Shown: positions 25,558 to 33,244, counted from the first letter of the stretch. The stretch: DNA of 48,886 nucleotides from a bacterium (GCA_024228555.1 JAAETI010000710.1:1-48886); one strand, 5' to 3'. The notes: generated by a model not told the origin, from the letters alone. A program made the numbers and translations.

Positions 25558-25558
25558 A
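25547..25558. repeat. 12-bp junction repeat, left copy (CGGGGTGCTAGA)
   Basis: Identical 12 bases occur at 26170-26181. Each holds the end of one gene (Gly-Cys-stop) and the GTG start of the next. The two copies flank exactly the 25551-26180 gene. Confidence 0.7.
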
Positions 25559-26180
25559 AGTCGTCGCTGCGCTGTATGTCGAGCGCAATGGTGTCTACTA
25601 CGGCCTCCCCGGTGTTGAACCGTGGGGCTTGCCGGAGAGGGATGCCCGAGAATACGCGGGCCCACATCCGGTCGTGGCACATCCGCCATGTAGCCGGTGG
25701 TGCAGGCTCGCCGGCCTGGTCGAGGCTCGGTGGGGTCACAAGAAGGGCGACGACGGCGGTTGTTTCAAGGCCGCGTTGGCTTCAGTCCGGACCTTTGGCG
25801 GAGTGTTGGAGCACCCAGCATACTCCGACGCGTGGCCAGCATTCGATCTGCCGCGACCACACACGGGCGGTGGGTGGCAGCGGGGGATCTGTGGCGGATG
25901 GAGCTGCCACGTTGAGCAATCCCGCTATGGACACAGGGCCAAAAAGGCGACGTGGATCTACGCCGTTGGATGTGACCTCCCCGATCTAAAGTGGGGTAGC
26001 GTGGCTGATCAACGCCCCGAAGCGTTGGTCAGCTGGTGCGGCAACCACACAGATAAATTTGATCAACGGCCGCGGCTCGGTAAGAAAGCCGCGGCGCGGA
26101 CGCCGGATGCCTTTCGGGCGGTGTTGCTGGCTATGGCCCGATCGGCTGCCCAGCCGCTGGCGGAGGGCGCGGGGTGCTAG
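25551..26180 (+). CDS. Conserved phage hypothetical with HPPC motif
   Basis: 209 residues, GTG start. Contains VVAHPPCSRWCRLAG, ARWGHKKGDDGGCF, VLEHPAYS and GWSCHVEQSRYGHRAKKATW. This set of motifs is shared by a frequent phage protein family. The PPC motif resembles the catalytic loop of cytosine-5 methyltransferases, but the rest of that fold is not evident, so this is only a suggestion. It is flanked by identical 12-bp junctions. Confidence 0.6.
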   Translation: MLEVVAALYVERNGVYYGLPGVEPWGLPERDAREYAGPHPVVAHPPCSRWCRLAGLVEARWGHKKGDDGGCFKAALASVRTFGGVLEHPAYSDAWPAFDLPRPHTGGGWQRGICGGWSCHVEQSRYGHRAKKATWIYAVGCDLPDLKWGSVADQRPEALVSWCGNHTDKFDQRPRLGKKAAARTPDAFRAVLLAMARSAAQPLAEGAGC

Positions 26181-26181
26181 A
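26170..26181. repeat. 12-bp junction repeat, right copy (CGGGGTGCTAGA)
   Basis: Second copy of the sequence at 25547-25558, at the stop of the 25551-26180 gene and the GTG start of a small ORF. Confidence 0.7.
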
Positions 26182-26293
26182 TCTGCGCATAAAGTTGAGG
26201 GTTGACAAAATCAACCCAGTCCAGCACGGTGTTCACGTGCTCATGCAGGAGCGATACGGCAATGCAAAATTCTGGGGCAGCCCACAAGGCTAG
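26174..26293 (+). CDS. Possible small protein (39 residues)
   Basis: GTG at 26174 overlaps the previous stop in the same manner as the gene before it. Encodes DLRIKLRVDKINPVQHG and ends SPQG. A second small ORF overlaps its end in another frame, so at most one may be real in this stretch. No domain can be judged at this size. Confidence 0.4.
   Translation: MLDLRIKLRVDKINPVQHGVHVLMQERYGNAKFWGSPQG
26199..26217. promoter_or_regulatory. Inverted repeat GGGTTGA-N5-TCAACCC
   Basis: A perfect 7-bp inverted repeat with the 5-base spacer CAAAA. It contains a TTGACA hexamer (26202-26207) that could be a -35 box, though no clear -10 follows. It is the most operator-like element inside the early operon, in a stretch with only small ORFs (26181-26392). 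Confidence 0.45.
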
Positions 26294-26396
26294 TATCGGC
26301 TATGTAGGCTGTGTCTCGACTCGCCACCGAGACGAAGGCCCAGGGGCTGCATCCCTTGAGGCTGACCCGACTGGCGTTTTTGGAGTCGGCTCGTGA
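26262..26396 (+). CDS. Possible small protein (44 residues)
   Basis: ATG at 26262 with AGGAG ten bases upstream, ending in a TGA that overlaps the GTG of the next gene (GTGA coupling, typical of this phage). Gly/Ala/Ser-rich with two Cys. It could instead begin at TTG 26202. The coupling supports it, but its composition gives no clue to function. Confidence 0.4.
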   Translation: MQNSGAAHKASIGYVGCVSTRHRDEGPGAASLEADPTGVFGVGS

Positions 26397-26692
26397 GTAG
26401 CCCATTTGTCTACATCGCAGGCGCTTGGAGTGCCCCGGGGGTTCTGTACGCGATAAAAATCGGCATCTCGAGCGATCCTGGGATTAGGGTGAAATCGCTG
26501 CAGACCGGCTGCCCAATGCGGCTGTTTCTAATGACCTTTCTGCCGGTACCAATCGATCAGGCTCCGGCTGAGTACGAGGCGAAGCTGCACAGCACATTTA
26601 AAAAGGACCGGATTATCGGCGAGTGGTTCCGCCCATCAAAGCCGGTGCTCCAGTGGGTGCTGTGGAACATGGAGCATGCCGATGCGTCGTAA
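26393..26692 (+). CDS. GIY-YIG / T5orf172-type protein
   Basis: 99 residues, GTG start. The core FVYIAGAWSAPGVLYAIKIG, then ISSDPGIRVKSLQTGCP, AEYEAKLHSTFKKDRIIGEWF is the Meiotically-upregulated/T5orf172 type of GIY-YIG superfamily (YIAG, KIGIS and the GEWF segment). These are small DNA-nicking or DNA-binding domains often carried by phages. It stands alone without a partner domain. Its last bases overlap the next gene by 17. Confidence 0.8.
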   Translation: MSSPFVYIAGAWSAPGVLYAIKIGISSDPGIRVKSLQTGCPMRLFLMTFLPVPIDQAPAEYEAKLHSTFKKDRIIGEWFRPSKPVLQWVLWNMEHADAS

Positions 26693-27539
26693 GCACGCCG
26701 GCTACCAGCGGCTTCGCCGGGACTTCTTTCGGCACCGAAAACACCGGCCGCTGACATCGGATGCGAAGCTTTTGAAGCTTGTTTTGATCGCGGAAGGGGG
26801 GCTAACTGGCATAATTGAGGCCTCGGAGAGGCAGATCGCGAGGCTTATTTGCGACGCGGCACCGTGGCCGAGCCGCCGAATAGCGGCTGCGGTGAGTGCA
26901 CTCGGGGCCGATCTAGTGATCGATGAGGGGCGCGAATTGTGGTGGCTTGCCGACTGCCTCGAGGAGCAGGCAAACGTCGGAGAGAAGCTCGCATCCCTCA
27001 TTCAGAGGGAATACAACCAGCTCCCCGACTGCGAAATAAAGACCCTCTTCGGGCATAGGTATAACAACTGGTTGACCTATACCCCAAAGGGTAAGGTAGT
27101 CGATACCCCACCCGCTAACAACAATGGTAGGCTAAATCAGAACGAGCACACGCAAAGTCCTATTGGTTGTTCGTCTGTTGGTGTTGGTTGTTCGTCTAGT
27201 GTTCTACGCGAGGCCCTTACCTACAATCACCCACCCCCCCCAAAGGGAGCATCCAACATCATGGTCCCGTCGACCTTCGACCACCAGCACGTAGGAGCTC
27301 TTGAGACCGTCCTGGACGAGCTTGGCACCGCCGCCCGCCGTGTGGATGCCGGGGACTTGGAAATGCGCCTGTGGAAGGGCACAGCGCTTCTGAGCCCAAA
27401 TGGGTATTCGCGCATGGTCGCGGACAACGCGGCATGGCGAAAGCGCACGGACGCAAAGCCTGCGGGCGATGACCTGGCCAAGAAGCAAGCCGCCGCCCGC
27501 GAGAAGATCCGCCGCATGCGCGCCGAGGAGGGATCATGA
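26676..27539 (+). CDS. Putative replication initiation (helicase-loading) protein
   Basis: 287 residues (ATG at 26676 or 26682). Residues 1-110 look like a winged-helix domain (RPLTSDAKLLKLVLIAEGG, then SERQIARLICDAAPW), as in DnaD-like or phage replisome-organiser proteins. Residues 140-195 are an Asn/Thr/Ser-rich linker. The C-terminal end is a basic helix, KQAAAREKIRRMRAEEGS. It would bind the phage origin and recruit host helicase, since no polymerase or helicase is encoded. Identification is by architecture. Confidence 0.5.
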   Translation: MPMRRKHAGYQRLRRDFFRHRKHRPLTSDAKLLKLVLIAEGGLTGIIEASERQIARLICDAAPWPSRRIAAAVSALGADLVIDEGRELWWLADCLEEQANVGEKLASLIQREYNQLPDCEIKTLFGHRYNNWLTYTPKGKVVDTPPANNNGRLNQNEHTQSPIGCSSVGVGCSSSVLREALTYNHPPPPKGASNIMVPSTFDHQHVGALETVLDELGTAARRVDAGDLEMRLWKGTALLSPNGYSRMVADNAAWRKRTDAKPAGDDLAKKQAAAREKIRRMRAEEGS

Positions 27540-27931
27540 GCCGGGCCCCTGAGCAGGCGCAGCAACCCGTCCGGCCCGGGCCGATGCGATCCCCCGATTT
27601 TGTGGGTGAAACGCTGGACGGCTCCCGCGCCGTCGACGCCGCGACTGCGAACGAGAACGAACTCGACTGGGCACACCGGAGACACGACCAGGCGGCCCGC
27701 GAGTACGGCGATGTTGATTATGACTGGGTCCGCGAGTGGCAAAAAACCGGCGCCAGGATCCGCGACATACCAAAGGACATCCAAGCCGCGAGGTTCCGGG
27801 CTTGGCGCGCGCTCGTGCACGCGATCTATCGGCTCAAACTCGCCGAATACGCGGCCGGCCTGCGGTCGATCGAACCCCAACATCCAGACGACAAGAGCAG
27901 CACGGATTCCCCTCACTACAGCAAGCCGTGA
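27536..27931 (+). CDS. Hypothetical protein after the replication gene
   Basis: 131 residues in an ATGA overlap. Helical, rich in Arg and Asp (for example DYDWVREWQKTGARIRD), with a central IYRLKLAEYAAGLR. No family is recognised. It may act with the upstream replication protein, by position only. Confidence 0.6.
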   Translation: MSRAPEQAQQPVRPGPMRSPDFVGETLDGSRAVDAATANENELDWAHRRHDQAAREYGDVDYDWVREWQKTGARIRDIPKDIQAARFRAWRALVHAIYRLKLAEYAAGLRSIEPQHPDDKSSTDSPHYSKP

Positions 27932-28108
27932 ATGACACCGGAAGAAATACGCCCCTACCTCCCGGACGTGATCCGGGTCGAGCCCGCCCAGTGGAACGGA
28001 ATCCAAATGTGGAAGGTCGTTTGTTGGGATGGGGTATCTGAGTGGTGGCATTACATCGAAACAGAAGGAAAAAGACATGACAAAACGAAACAAAAAACCC
28101 CTGCGTGA
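27932..28108 (+). CDS. Small Trp-rich protein (58 residues)
   Basis: ATG directly after the previous stop. Encodes MTPEEIRPYLPDVIRV, then WKVVCWDGVSEWWHY. Six Trp in 58 residues and no membrane segment. It overlaps the start of the next gene by 32 bases. It was just too short to be called by a simple length cutoff, but its context supports it. Confidence 0.55.
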   Translation: MTPEEIRPYLPDVIRVEPAQWNGIQMWKVVCWDGVSEWWHYIETEGKRHDKTKQKTPA

Positions 28109-28274
28109 CCGGATGGACGCACAACTCCAAAGATACGTTCAGGAGGCTGAGGAGTCCGGCGATCTCTCAATGCACGCTGTTGCGATCAGGGCACGCGCGG
28201 GTGTGCTTCGGGCAATGGCCAACGGGCTCGATCTTGATGTGATGGACCACGACAGCGAGAACGATGGGGACTAA
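28077..28274 (+). CDS. Hypothetical small protein
   Basis: 65 residues from the ATG at 28077 with AAGGAAAAAG upstream; an in-frame start at 28029 is possible. A basic N-terminus (KRNKKPLRDRMDAQLQR) is followed by an acidic end. It resembles small helical phage regulators in composition only. The stop lies inside the next gene. Confidence 0.6.
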   Translation: MTKRNKKPLRDRMDAQLQRYVQEAEESGDLSMHAVAIRARAGVLRAMANGLDLDVMDHDSENDGD

Positions 28275-28719
28275 GCCAAAGACCAAACACTTCGCCTTGT
28301 GGGAGTGGGAGAAGTCCGGCAAGGCGCCGCAGCGGGTCTGGCCTGCGATTCAGCGGGTGATGAACGCACTCGAGGTCGGGTACGCGGAACTAGAGGAGAT
28401 GTATGGCGAAGATAGAATCCGCTGCTACATCACCAAGGCAGGTGGATACCGGTCCCAAAAGGTGAACAAGGCGAACAAGGGCCGGGCTACGAGGTCCCGG
28501 CACCTCAAGGGCGACGCGGCCGACGTGGTGTTCTTCCGCCTAGGTCACGGATCATGGGTCCGCATCCCGTTCCGGAGAGTCTTCCACATCTTCGACGACT
28601 TACAGAAGTCCTTCCAAATCCAAAGGGGCGGCCTCGCTGCGTATCCAGATTTTATTCACATTGACACTCGACATGGCGACAGGATCAGGAAACTTCCCCG
28701 ATGGAGACCCAACCCATGA
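28264..28719 (+). CDS. Peptidase M15-like endolysin
   Basis: 151 residues. The YITKAGGYRS, then ATRSRHLKGDAADVVF and GGLAAYPDFIHIDTRHG pattern gives the zinc ligands (SRHxxGxAxD and HID) of the M15 (DUF882/VanY-type) peptidase family. These cut D-Ala or L-Ala-D-Glu bonds in peptidoglycan, so it is the best endolysin candidate in the genome. It is in the early region rather than beside a holin gene, which is unusual. No signal peptide is visible. Confidence 0.85.
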   Translation: MGTKPKTKHFALWEWEKSGKAPQRVWPAIQRVMNALEVGYAELEEMYGEDRIRCYITKAGGYRSQKVNKANKGRATRSRHLKGDAADVVFFRLGHGSWVRIPFRRVFHIFDDLQKSFQIQRGGLAAYPDFIHIDTRHGDRIRKLPRWRPNP

Positions 28720-28943
28720 AGTGGAAGCCAGGCGGGATTGTAGTCCTTGAAGGCGGCGAACCGTTTTTACGGTCTTGCTGGGAATGCAACGAGGCGCACG
28801 CGCACCTACGCGATCGGGAGTCCTTGCACACATGCCTTTTTTGCAACCGGTCTTGGCTGAAGTGCATCGACTTCAACGATTTCAAGAGCGATGAGGACTT
28901 TGACGCCGCCATGGAAGCGGCAGGGATCGAGAAAGCATCATGA
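28701..28943 (+). CDS. Small zinc-binding protein
   Basis: 80 residues, overlapping the peptidase by 19 bases. CWECNEAHAHLRD and CLFCNRSWLKC are two CxxC pairs, a probable zinc ribbon. The C-terminal half is an acidic helix. One of the CxxC mini-proteins in this operon. Confidence 0.6.
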   Translation: METQPMKWKPGGIVVLEGGEPFLRSCWECNEAHAHLRDRESLHTCLFCNRSWLKCIDFNDFKSDEDFDAAMEAAGIEKAS

Positions 28944-30040
28944 CCGACAAAAAACCACCCGAAGGAAAAGCCCGAGCCTATCTGTACCAAGATCGTGTTT
29001 GGGTATGGAGTACAGCGAGAGATCTGTGGCGTGCTGGCCCCGGACGCGAGTCGGGGTATAGCGCCGCTCATTATGGCGTTGCTATTTCGGAATGGAACGA
29101 CGTCAGCTGGGACGACCCGCCCGAGTTTGTGATGGCACCGGATGGGTTGTTCGCTGAGTCCTGTTGGGTTTATGCCATACCAGATCGCGAGGCCCGGACG
29201 TGGGCGTGGGACACGTCCTGTAGCACGAGGGACGATGCCATTTGTGTAGCAATGACAGGGATCCGTGACCGATACGATTCGGACTGCCCCGCCCTCTACG
29301 GCCGGCACCCCGACCACTCCGAGGTGCTGAAGCTGGCGTGGAAGCGGGAGGACCAACCCGTCCCCATCGAGTCCATCGACTGGGCCGCCGTCCACGCCGG
29401 TGAGCTGGTGCCGCCGAGTCGGGTTGTGGTGCCGGAGGTGGATGCGGATGGAGATCCTAGATCTAGGATGGGCAGTTCCGGTTTGATGATTGTCTGCAGA
29501 TCGGGGAAAACGGAGTTTTTCCGGCGCACCGTGTACTCGATGAGTTATGAAGCTGCCAACTACACCCACGACGGCCACCTCATCAGCCACCGGGCAAAGG
29601 GTGGTGGATGGGAACAAGTTACCCCCCAAAGGGGAGGCGACAGCCGGGAAAGACAGGATCCCATAAACCTAGATGTCATCGCCGGAGGCGGGGGGGGTGG
29701 CAATGGGATCAACACGTCAGGCGAAATCAGTGGTCCTAAGGCCGCCGGGTCGTGTGCGGAGAGGGCAGACGCATCGTCGAAGAGCCCCGAGACTGGGAAG
29801 CCGAAGGGGTCCGATACCGGTGAGAGGCCGGCACTTCCACCGACCAACGACCACCGAACCAGCGGGGACATCATCGGAGAAGAGGGGCCGTTCCCCACCG
29901 TGCCGACGATGGACGACTACATCCGGCGCCAGAAAGAAGCCGAGCTCGCCTACTGTAAAACCGGCGTCCATCCGGAGTGGTACCAAGACTGGTTGGCAAC
30001 GAAGGTGTGGAAGTACCAGACGCCGGAGCCCAAGCCATGA
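28940..30040 (+). CDS. Large hypothetical early protein (366 residues)
   Basis: Starts in an ATGA overlap. Residues 1-210 look folded (repeated Trp and a WDDPPEFVMAP segment), residues 210-310 are low complexity with a run of six glycines, and the C-terminus (TMDDYIRRQKEAELAYCKTG) is helical. No family is recognised and no enzyme motif stands out. It is the longest protein in this part of the operon. Two shorter genes follow in overlap. Confidence 0.6.
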   Translation: MTDKKPPEGKARAYLYQDRVWVWSTARDLWRAGPGRESGYSAAHYGVAISEWNDVSWDDPPEFVMAPDGLFAESCWVYAIPDREARTWAWDTSCSTRDDAICVAMTGIRDRYDSDCPALYGRHPDHSEVLKLAWKREDQPVPIESIDWAAVHAGELVPPSRVVVPEVDADGDPRSRMGSSGLMIVCRSGKTEFFRRTVYSMSYEAANYTHDGHLISHRAKGGGWEQVTPQRGGDSRERQDPINLDVIAGGGGGGNGINTSGEISGPKAAGSCAERADASSKSPETGKPKGSDTGERPALPPTNDHRTSGDIIGEEGPFPTVPTMDDYIRRQKEAELAYCKTGVHPEWYQDWLATKVWKYQTPEPKP

Positions 30041-30363
30041 CCATCCCCAACGAAGCAATCGCCGCGGGGATGTGGCTGCGTACTGCGGTGGCTGGGATGT
30101 TGCCATACACAGAAGACTTTAATGCCTTTTCCTTCGTTGTCTGCGACTCGGCGGAAGAGGCCAAGCGAGTGCTGCGGGACCACGAGGCGATGGAGGAACT
30201 GCGAAGCCACGCAAGAGAGGCAGAGCCGTTGCTGCGTTGGGAACATGACCCCACGATACGCGCGTGGGAATACCAGTGGACATCGGACGGCGAGGAACTC
30301 ATGATCCACCATGACGACCCCGCCGACGCGGTTTTGGCCGCTAAGGAGGTCGGCGATGATTGA
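30037..30363 (+). CDS. Hypothetical early protein
   Basis: 108 residues from the ATG at 30037, overlapping the previous stop. Helical with acidic patches, including SAEEAKRVLRDHEAMEELRS and a His-containing end MIHHDDPAD. No family is recognised. Confidence 0.6.
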   Translation: MTIPNEAIAAGMWLRTAVAGMLPYTEDFNAFSFVVCDSAEEAKRVLRDHEAMEELRSHAREAEPLLRWEHDPTIRAWEYQWTSDGEELMIHHDDPADAVLAAKEVGDD

Positions 30364-30742
30364 CGGAAAGCGGGTGGCGGTAATCTTCGGGAGCCGAAAG
30401 GGGCGCATTCCCGAGCACCTTGAACAGAGACTCTACTATCTGCTCAAGCTCTTCAACATCGACGTTGTGATCGATGGCGCTGCCACTGGCGTGGATGGGG
30501 ATGCGCATAGACTGGCTAAGAAATGGGGCTTTAGGACCAAGCGCTTCCCCGCCGACTGGGACCTGTACCACAAGCCAGGCCGCAAGAACCCCGCCGGCAG
30601 GATCCGGAACCGAGAGATGGCCGGCGTCGCGGACCTGGGTATCTCATTCCCTGGAGGGTCTGGCACCAAGAACATGCTGGAACAGCTCGAGCCGGCCGGT
30701 GTGACCACGGTCATTTTCAGGGAGGCCGACACCGATGGCTGA
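30356..30742 (+). CDS. SLOG / DUF2493 (YspA-like) protein
   Basis: 128 residues. RVAVIFGSRKG, then VVIDGAATGVDGDAHRLA, RFPADWDLYHKPGRKNPAG, IRNREMAGVADLGISFPGG is the full DUF2493 order of the SLOG Rossmann group (DprA-like nucleotide binding). SLOG proteins can bind nucleotide-derived ligands, and some act in prokaryotic defence. The role in this phage is unknown. Start overlaps the previous stop. Confidence 0.82.
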   Translation: MIDGKRVAVIFGSRKGRIPEHLEQRLYYLLKLFNIDVVIDGAATGVDGDAHRLAKKWGFRTKRFPADWDLYHKPGRKNPAGRIRNREMAGVADLGISFPGGSGTKNMLEQLEPAGVTTVIFREADTDG

Positions 30743-31010
30743 GACACCGGAAAACGAGAGAGACATCAACATCGCTGCAGAGTTCCTGGCCTTGGTCCAG
30801 AAAGACGCCCGCCGCAAAACCCTGGAGGAGGCGAGGGATTCGGCGTGCCGGTTCTGCAGGGAAGGCTGGCCGGACTCGAGCCCTAGCGGTGACCACGCGT
30901 TCCCGTCTGGTGCCGGCTGGAAACAGTGCATGGCCGCCTCCATCCGCGAACTGCTCACCGAACTCGACATGGAGGAGAACGAAAAATGTCAAAAAACAAA
31001 CACGTACTAG
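30735..31010 (+). CDS. Hypothetical small early protein
   Basis: 91 residues overlapping the SLOG gene by eight bases. Helical, with a CRFCREGWPDSSP segment in the middle (a single CxxC) and an acidic C-terminus. No family is recognised. Confidence 0.6.
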   Translation: MAETPENERDINIAAEFLALVQKDARRKTLEEARDSACRFCREGWPDSSPSGDHAFPSGAGWKQCMAASIRELLTELDMEENEKCQKTNTY

Positions 31011-31276
31011 TCACAACGCAGACCAGCATATACGCCGGGTACACAGAAGACATTGACCGGCGGCCGATCCGTCTCACAGAATGCCGACACGGGTTCTCGT
31101 ACACCCCGGGCCCGGATGACCAAAAGGGGATTTGGTCCCTGGCGACGATCGGCCCACAGGAGGGCTCAAAGATAGGGCCTGCCGTTCCGCAGATGGACAT
31201 CGACCACGTTTACAATGTCGCAATCACGACAACAGCGGCGGAACAGGCGTGGTTGGCGACAGGGTGGGGGAGATGA
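30986..31276 (+). CDS. Hypothetical DUF6948-like small protein
   Basis: 96 residues from the ATG at 30986. Contains LVTTQTSIYAGYTE, RLTECRHGFSYTPG, IGPAVPQMDIDHVYNVA, a pattern that I associate with DUF6948 proteins of phages (weak match). It overlaps the previous gene by 25 bases. No function is known to me. Confidence 0.55.
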   Translation: MSKNKHVLVTTQTSIYAGYTEDIDRRPIRLTECRHGFSYTPGPDDQKGIWSLATIGPQEGSKIGPAVPQMDIDHVYNVAITTTAAEQAWLATGWGR

Positions 31277-31782
31277 ACGGCCGCGGAAACGATTATGGCA
31301 ATGGTGACGGTTATGATAATGGTGACGGTTATGGTTTTGGCAATGGCAATGGCAATGGCAATGGTAATGGTTATGGTTATGGTGGCGGTGACGGTTATGG
31401 TGACGGTTATGGTTATGGTGACGGCGACGGCTTCGGCAACGGCAACGGCTTCGGCTACGGCGACGGCTTCGGCTTCGGCTTCAGCGACGGAAACGGCAGC
31501 GGCTACGGCAACGGCAACGGCCGCGGCAACGGCTACGGCAACGGCTACGGCGGCGGCAACGACGGCACCGGCTACGGCGGCCGGTTTGAGGTCTCGATTG
31601 ATGGCGGGCTAATCGGGGTTGGTTGCGAGACAATGCAGGCCGCCGACTGGCTCTCCGAAAAAGGGGATCGGCTTTTCGCCGAAAACAACGCTACACCCGA
31701 CGAGATTGCAACCGTGAGAGCCCTGGCTGGTGCGGTTATGTCCGGATCCATTGTGAGCAGGGAGGTGGCGGATGACGACTGA
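31273..31782 (+). CDS. Gly-X dipeptide repeat protein
   Basis: 169 residues from the ATG at 31273, overlapping the previous stop. Residues about 6-103 are a near-perfect alternation of Gly with Asn, Asp, Tyr or Phe (GNGNGNGNGYGYG, GDGFGNGNGFGYG). Residues 104-169 form a globular-looking end with FEVSIDGG and GVGCETMQAADWLSEKG. It has no signal peptide, so it is probably intracellular; a phase-separating or structural role is possible. The repeat could vary by six bases without a frame change. Confidence 0.65.
   Translation: MNGRGNDYGNGDGYDNGDGYGFGNGNGNGNGNGYGYGGGDGYGDGYGYGDGDGFGNGNGFGYGDGFGFGFSDGNGSGYGNGNGRGNGYGNGYGGGNDGTGYGGRFEVSIDGGLIGVGCETMQAADWLSEKGDRLFAENNATPDEIATVRALAGAVMSGSIVSREVADDD
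31288..31584 (+). repeat. Hexanucleotide (GGY-NAY-type) repeat tract
   Basis: About 49 six-base units coding Gly-X. The first half uses T-ending codons (GGT TAT, GGT GAC, GGC AAT), the second half C-ending codons (GGC TAC, GGC AAC, GGC TTC), with the switch near 31427. This looks like two separate expansion events. Slippage in six-base steps would keep the frame. Confidence 0.85.
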
Positions 31783-32122
31783 CCGCATAGCCAAGCTGAT
31801 CCGAATCTGCACCGAGGAAGAAGCACGGGCAGCTATCCTGGCCCATGCCAACCGCCAGCGGGAGATCGGGCGGCAGGAGGAGCGGGGGCGGATAGCCGAC
31901 TGGCTAGACGAATGGGCCGAATGGTACTCGACTGACATTTTCTCGGATCCACCGCCGGCCAAATCTCTCACGAAAGAACAGGCTAATACGAGGACCCTCG
32001 ATTCCGCGGCTATGGGGCGATACCTCCTAGCCGCCATCGTCCGCGACTTACGAACAGGCCGACTCCCATGGGAGATCGGGGAGCTTGATTACTTAGCCGA
32101 CGAGAAAGGCACCACCCCATGA
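31772..32122 (+). CDS. Hypothetical early protein
   Basis: 116 residues overlapping the Gly-X gene by 11 bases. Helical throughout, with IRICTEEEARAAILAHANR and an EERGRIADWLDEWAEW segment. No domain is recognised. The stop overlaps the next ATG. Confidence 0.6.
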   Translation: MTTDRIAKLIRICTEEEARAAILAHANRQREIGRQEERGRIADWLDEWAEWYSTDIFSDPPPAKSLTKEQANTRTLDSAAMGRYLLAAIVRDLRTGRLPWEIGELDYLADEKGTTP

Positions 32123-32382
32123 ACGTGTACCGAGTGGACTGCGGCGCCTACTACTGGGTTGCCGCCCCGAATATCAGAGAGGCTGTGTCCGTGATCTGGA
32201 AGTGCTGGCATGACGAGGGTAGCGAAGAAGACAGCGACGACGGGTTCAGTATCGGCAAGGTGCCTCGCAGCAAGTGGCCCGAGACTTATTATGACGACGG
32301 CTTCGGCCGCCCTATGTCGTTCAGCGCCCTCGTCACCAAGCAAACGACCGCGACCGTTCTCACCTGCTCGGAGTGGCCATGA
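32119..32382 (+). CDS. Hypothetical small early protein
   Basis: 87 residues, ATGA overlap. Begins MNVYRVDCGAYYWVAAPN and has an acidic central patch GSEEDSDDG. It resembles a small host-interacting fold but no family is recognised. Confidence 0.6.
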   Translation: MNVYRVDCGAYYWVAAPNIREAVSVIWKCWHDEGSEEDSDDGFSIGKVPRSKWPETYYDDGFGRPMSFSALVTKQTTATVLTCSEWP

Positions 32383-33038
32383 CCGACGATCCCAAACACC
32401 AAGAAGTGTGTCACGTGAGCGCTGGTGAGTACGCCGAACCGTTCGCGGGACCGATGTGCAACGATTACCCCGGCATCCCGAACCCCGATTGCCTGACGAA
32501 CTTGGCGCGCGCCTACCTGAGCATCCGTGCCGAGAGCGAGCAACTTAGATCAATTACGATCAAGGCGAATGAGTTGCTGTGCGCAGCCCTGGATCCCGGC
32601 GAACGGGTGGTCCACAACCTGCTGCTAAACGTAGCTGAAATCATCCGCGATCGGGAATACACGGAGGCTGAGAACGAGCGGCTGGAGAAGGCGATGGGCG
32701 ACCTGGTACACGTCGACCAGGCCCTTGATGCGGAGTTGAAGCTGGCGGAGAAACTGGACGCCGCTAAGGCTGAGATCAAGCGGCTGAAGCAGGAGCTGGA
32801 AACCAGGGTTCTCATCCACAAGGGGCTGGCTGAGTCTCACAGCAAGACACAGGCCGACCGCGACCGCTGGAAGGCCCGGGCGAAGAAAGCGGAGAGCCGG
32901 AGCTCTGGTTTAGAATATTGGGTCCGCGAGTTCGGGCACAGGGCCGACTGCTGGCCCGATCGCCCATTCAAGGAGTGCCGCATGGAAATACAAAAGTTAG
33001 TCGCCGAGGCCCTCGGGGAGTCACAGGAGGAGACATGA
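32379..33038 (+). CDS. Coiled-coil early protein
   Basis: 219 residues from the ATG at 32379 (ATGA overlap). After a short N-terminus with two cysteines, residues about 80-185 are a continuous charged heptad-like helix (NERLEKAMGDLVHV, AKAEIKRLKQELETR), a coiled coil. It could be a scaffold, a host-factor binder or a regulator. No enzymatic domain is visible. Confidence 0.65.
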   Translation: MTDDPKHQEVCHVSAGEYAEPFAGPMCNDYPGIPNPDCLTNLARAYLSIRAESEQLRSITIKANELLCAALDPGERVVHNLLLNVAEIIRDREYTEAENERLEKAMGDLVHVDQALDAELKLAEKLDAAKAEIKRLKQELETRVLIHKGLAESHSKTQADRDRWKARAKKAESRSSGLEYWVREFGHRADCWPDRPFKECRMEIQKLVAEALGESQEET

Positions 33039-33244
33039 TGTGCGAAAAATGCTGGGGAGACGCCTACGGTGGCGGTTACTTCGATGGGTGCGAAACCCAG
33101 ACGGAGCGTTACCACCAACTACTCGACGAACGGGCCGCTAACCCCTGTTCCCCCGAGGAACAAGCTGGCCAGTACTGGGACCCGGTGAAGCAGGTTGACA
33201 CAAGGGCCAGGGAGCCACAGGAGGGCGACGATGACTCGGCTTGA
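33035..33244 (+). CDS. Small Cys-containing protein
   Basis: 69 residues from ATGATG at 33035 (TGA of the previous gene overlaps). Begins with MCEKCWGDAYGGGYFDGCE, a CxxC with a nearby third Cys. The acidic C-terminus ends QEGDD. The junction CAGGAGGGCGACGATGA at its end is repeated at the end of the next gene. Confidence 0.55.
   Translation: MMCEKCWGDAYGGGYFDGCETQTERYHQLLDERAANPCSPEEQAGQYWDPVKQVDTRAREPQEGDDDSA
33218..33234. repeat. 17-bp junction repeat, left copy
   Basis: CAGGAGGGCGACGATGA is identical at 33435-33451. Each copy covers a Shine-Dalgarno site, a gene start and the end of the preceding gene (QEGDD). The two copies flank exactly one gene, 33231-33455. Confidence 0.75.
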
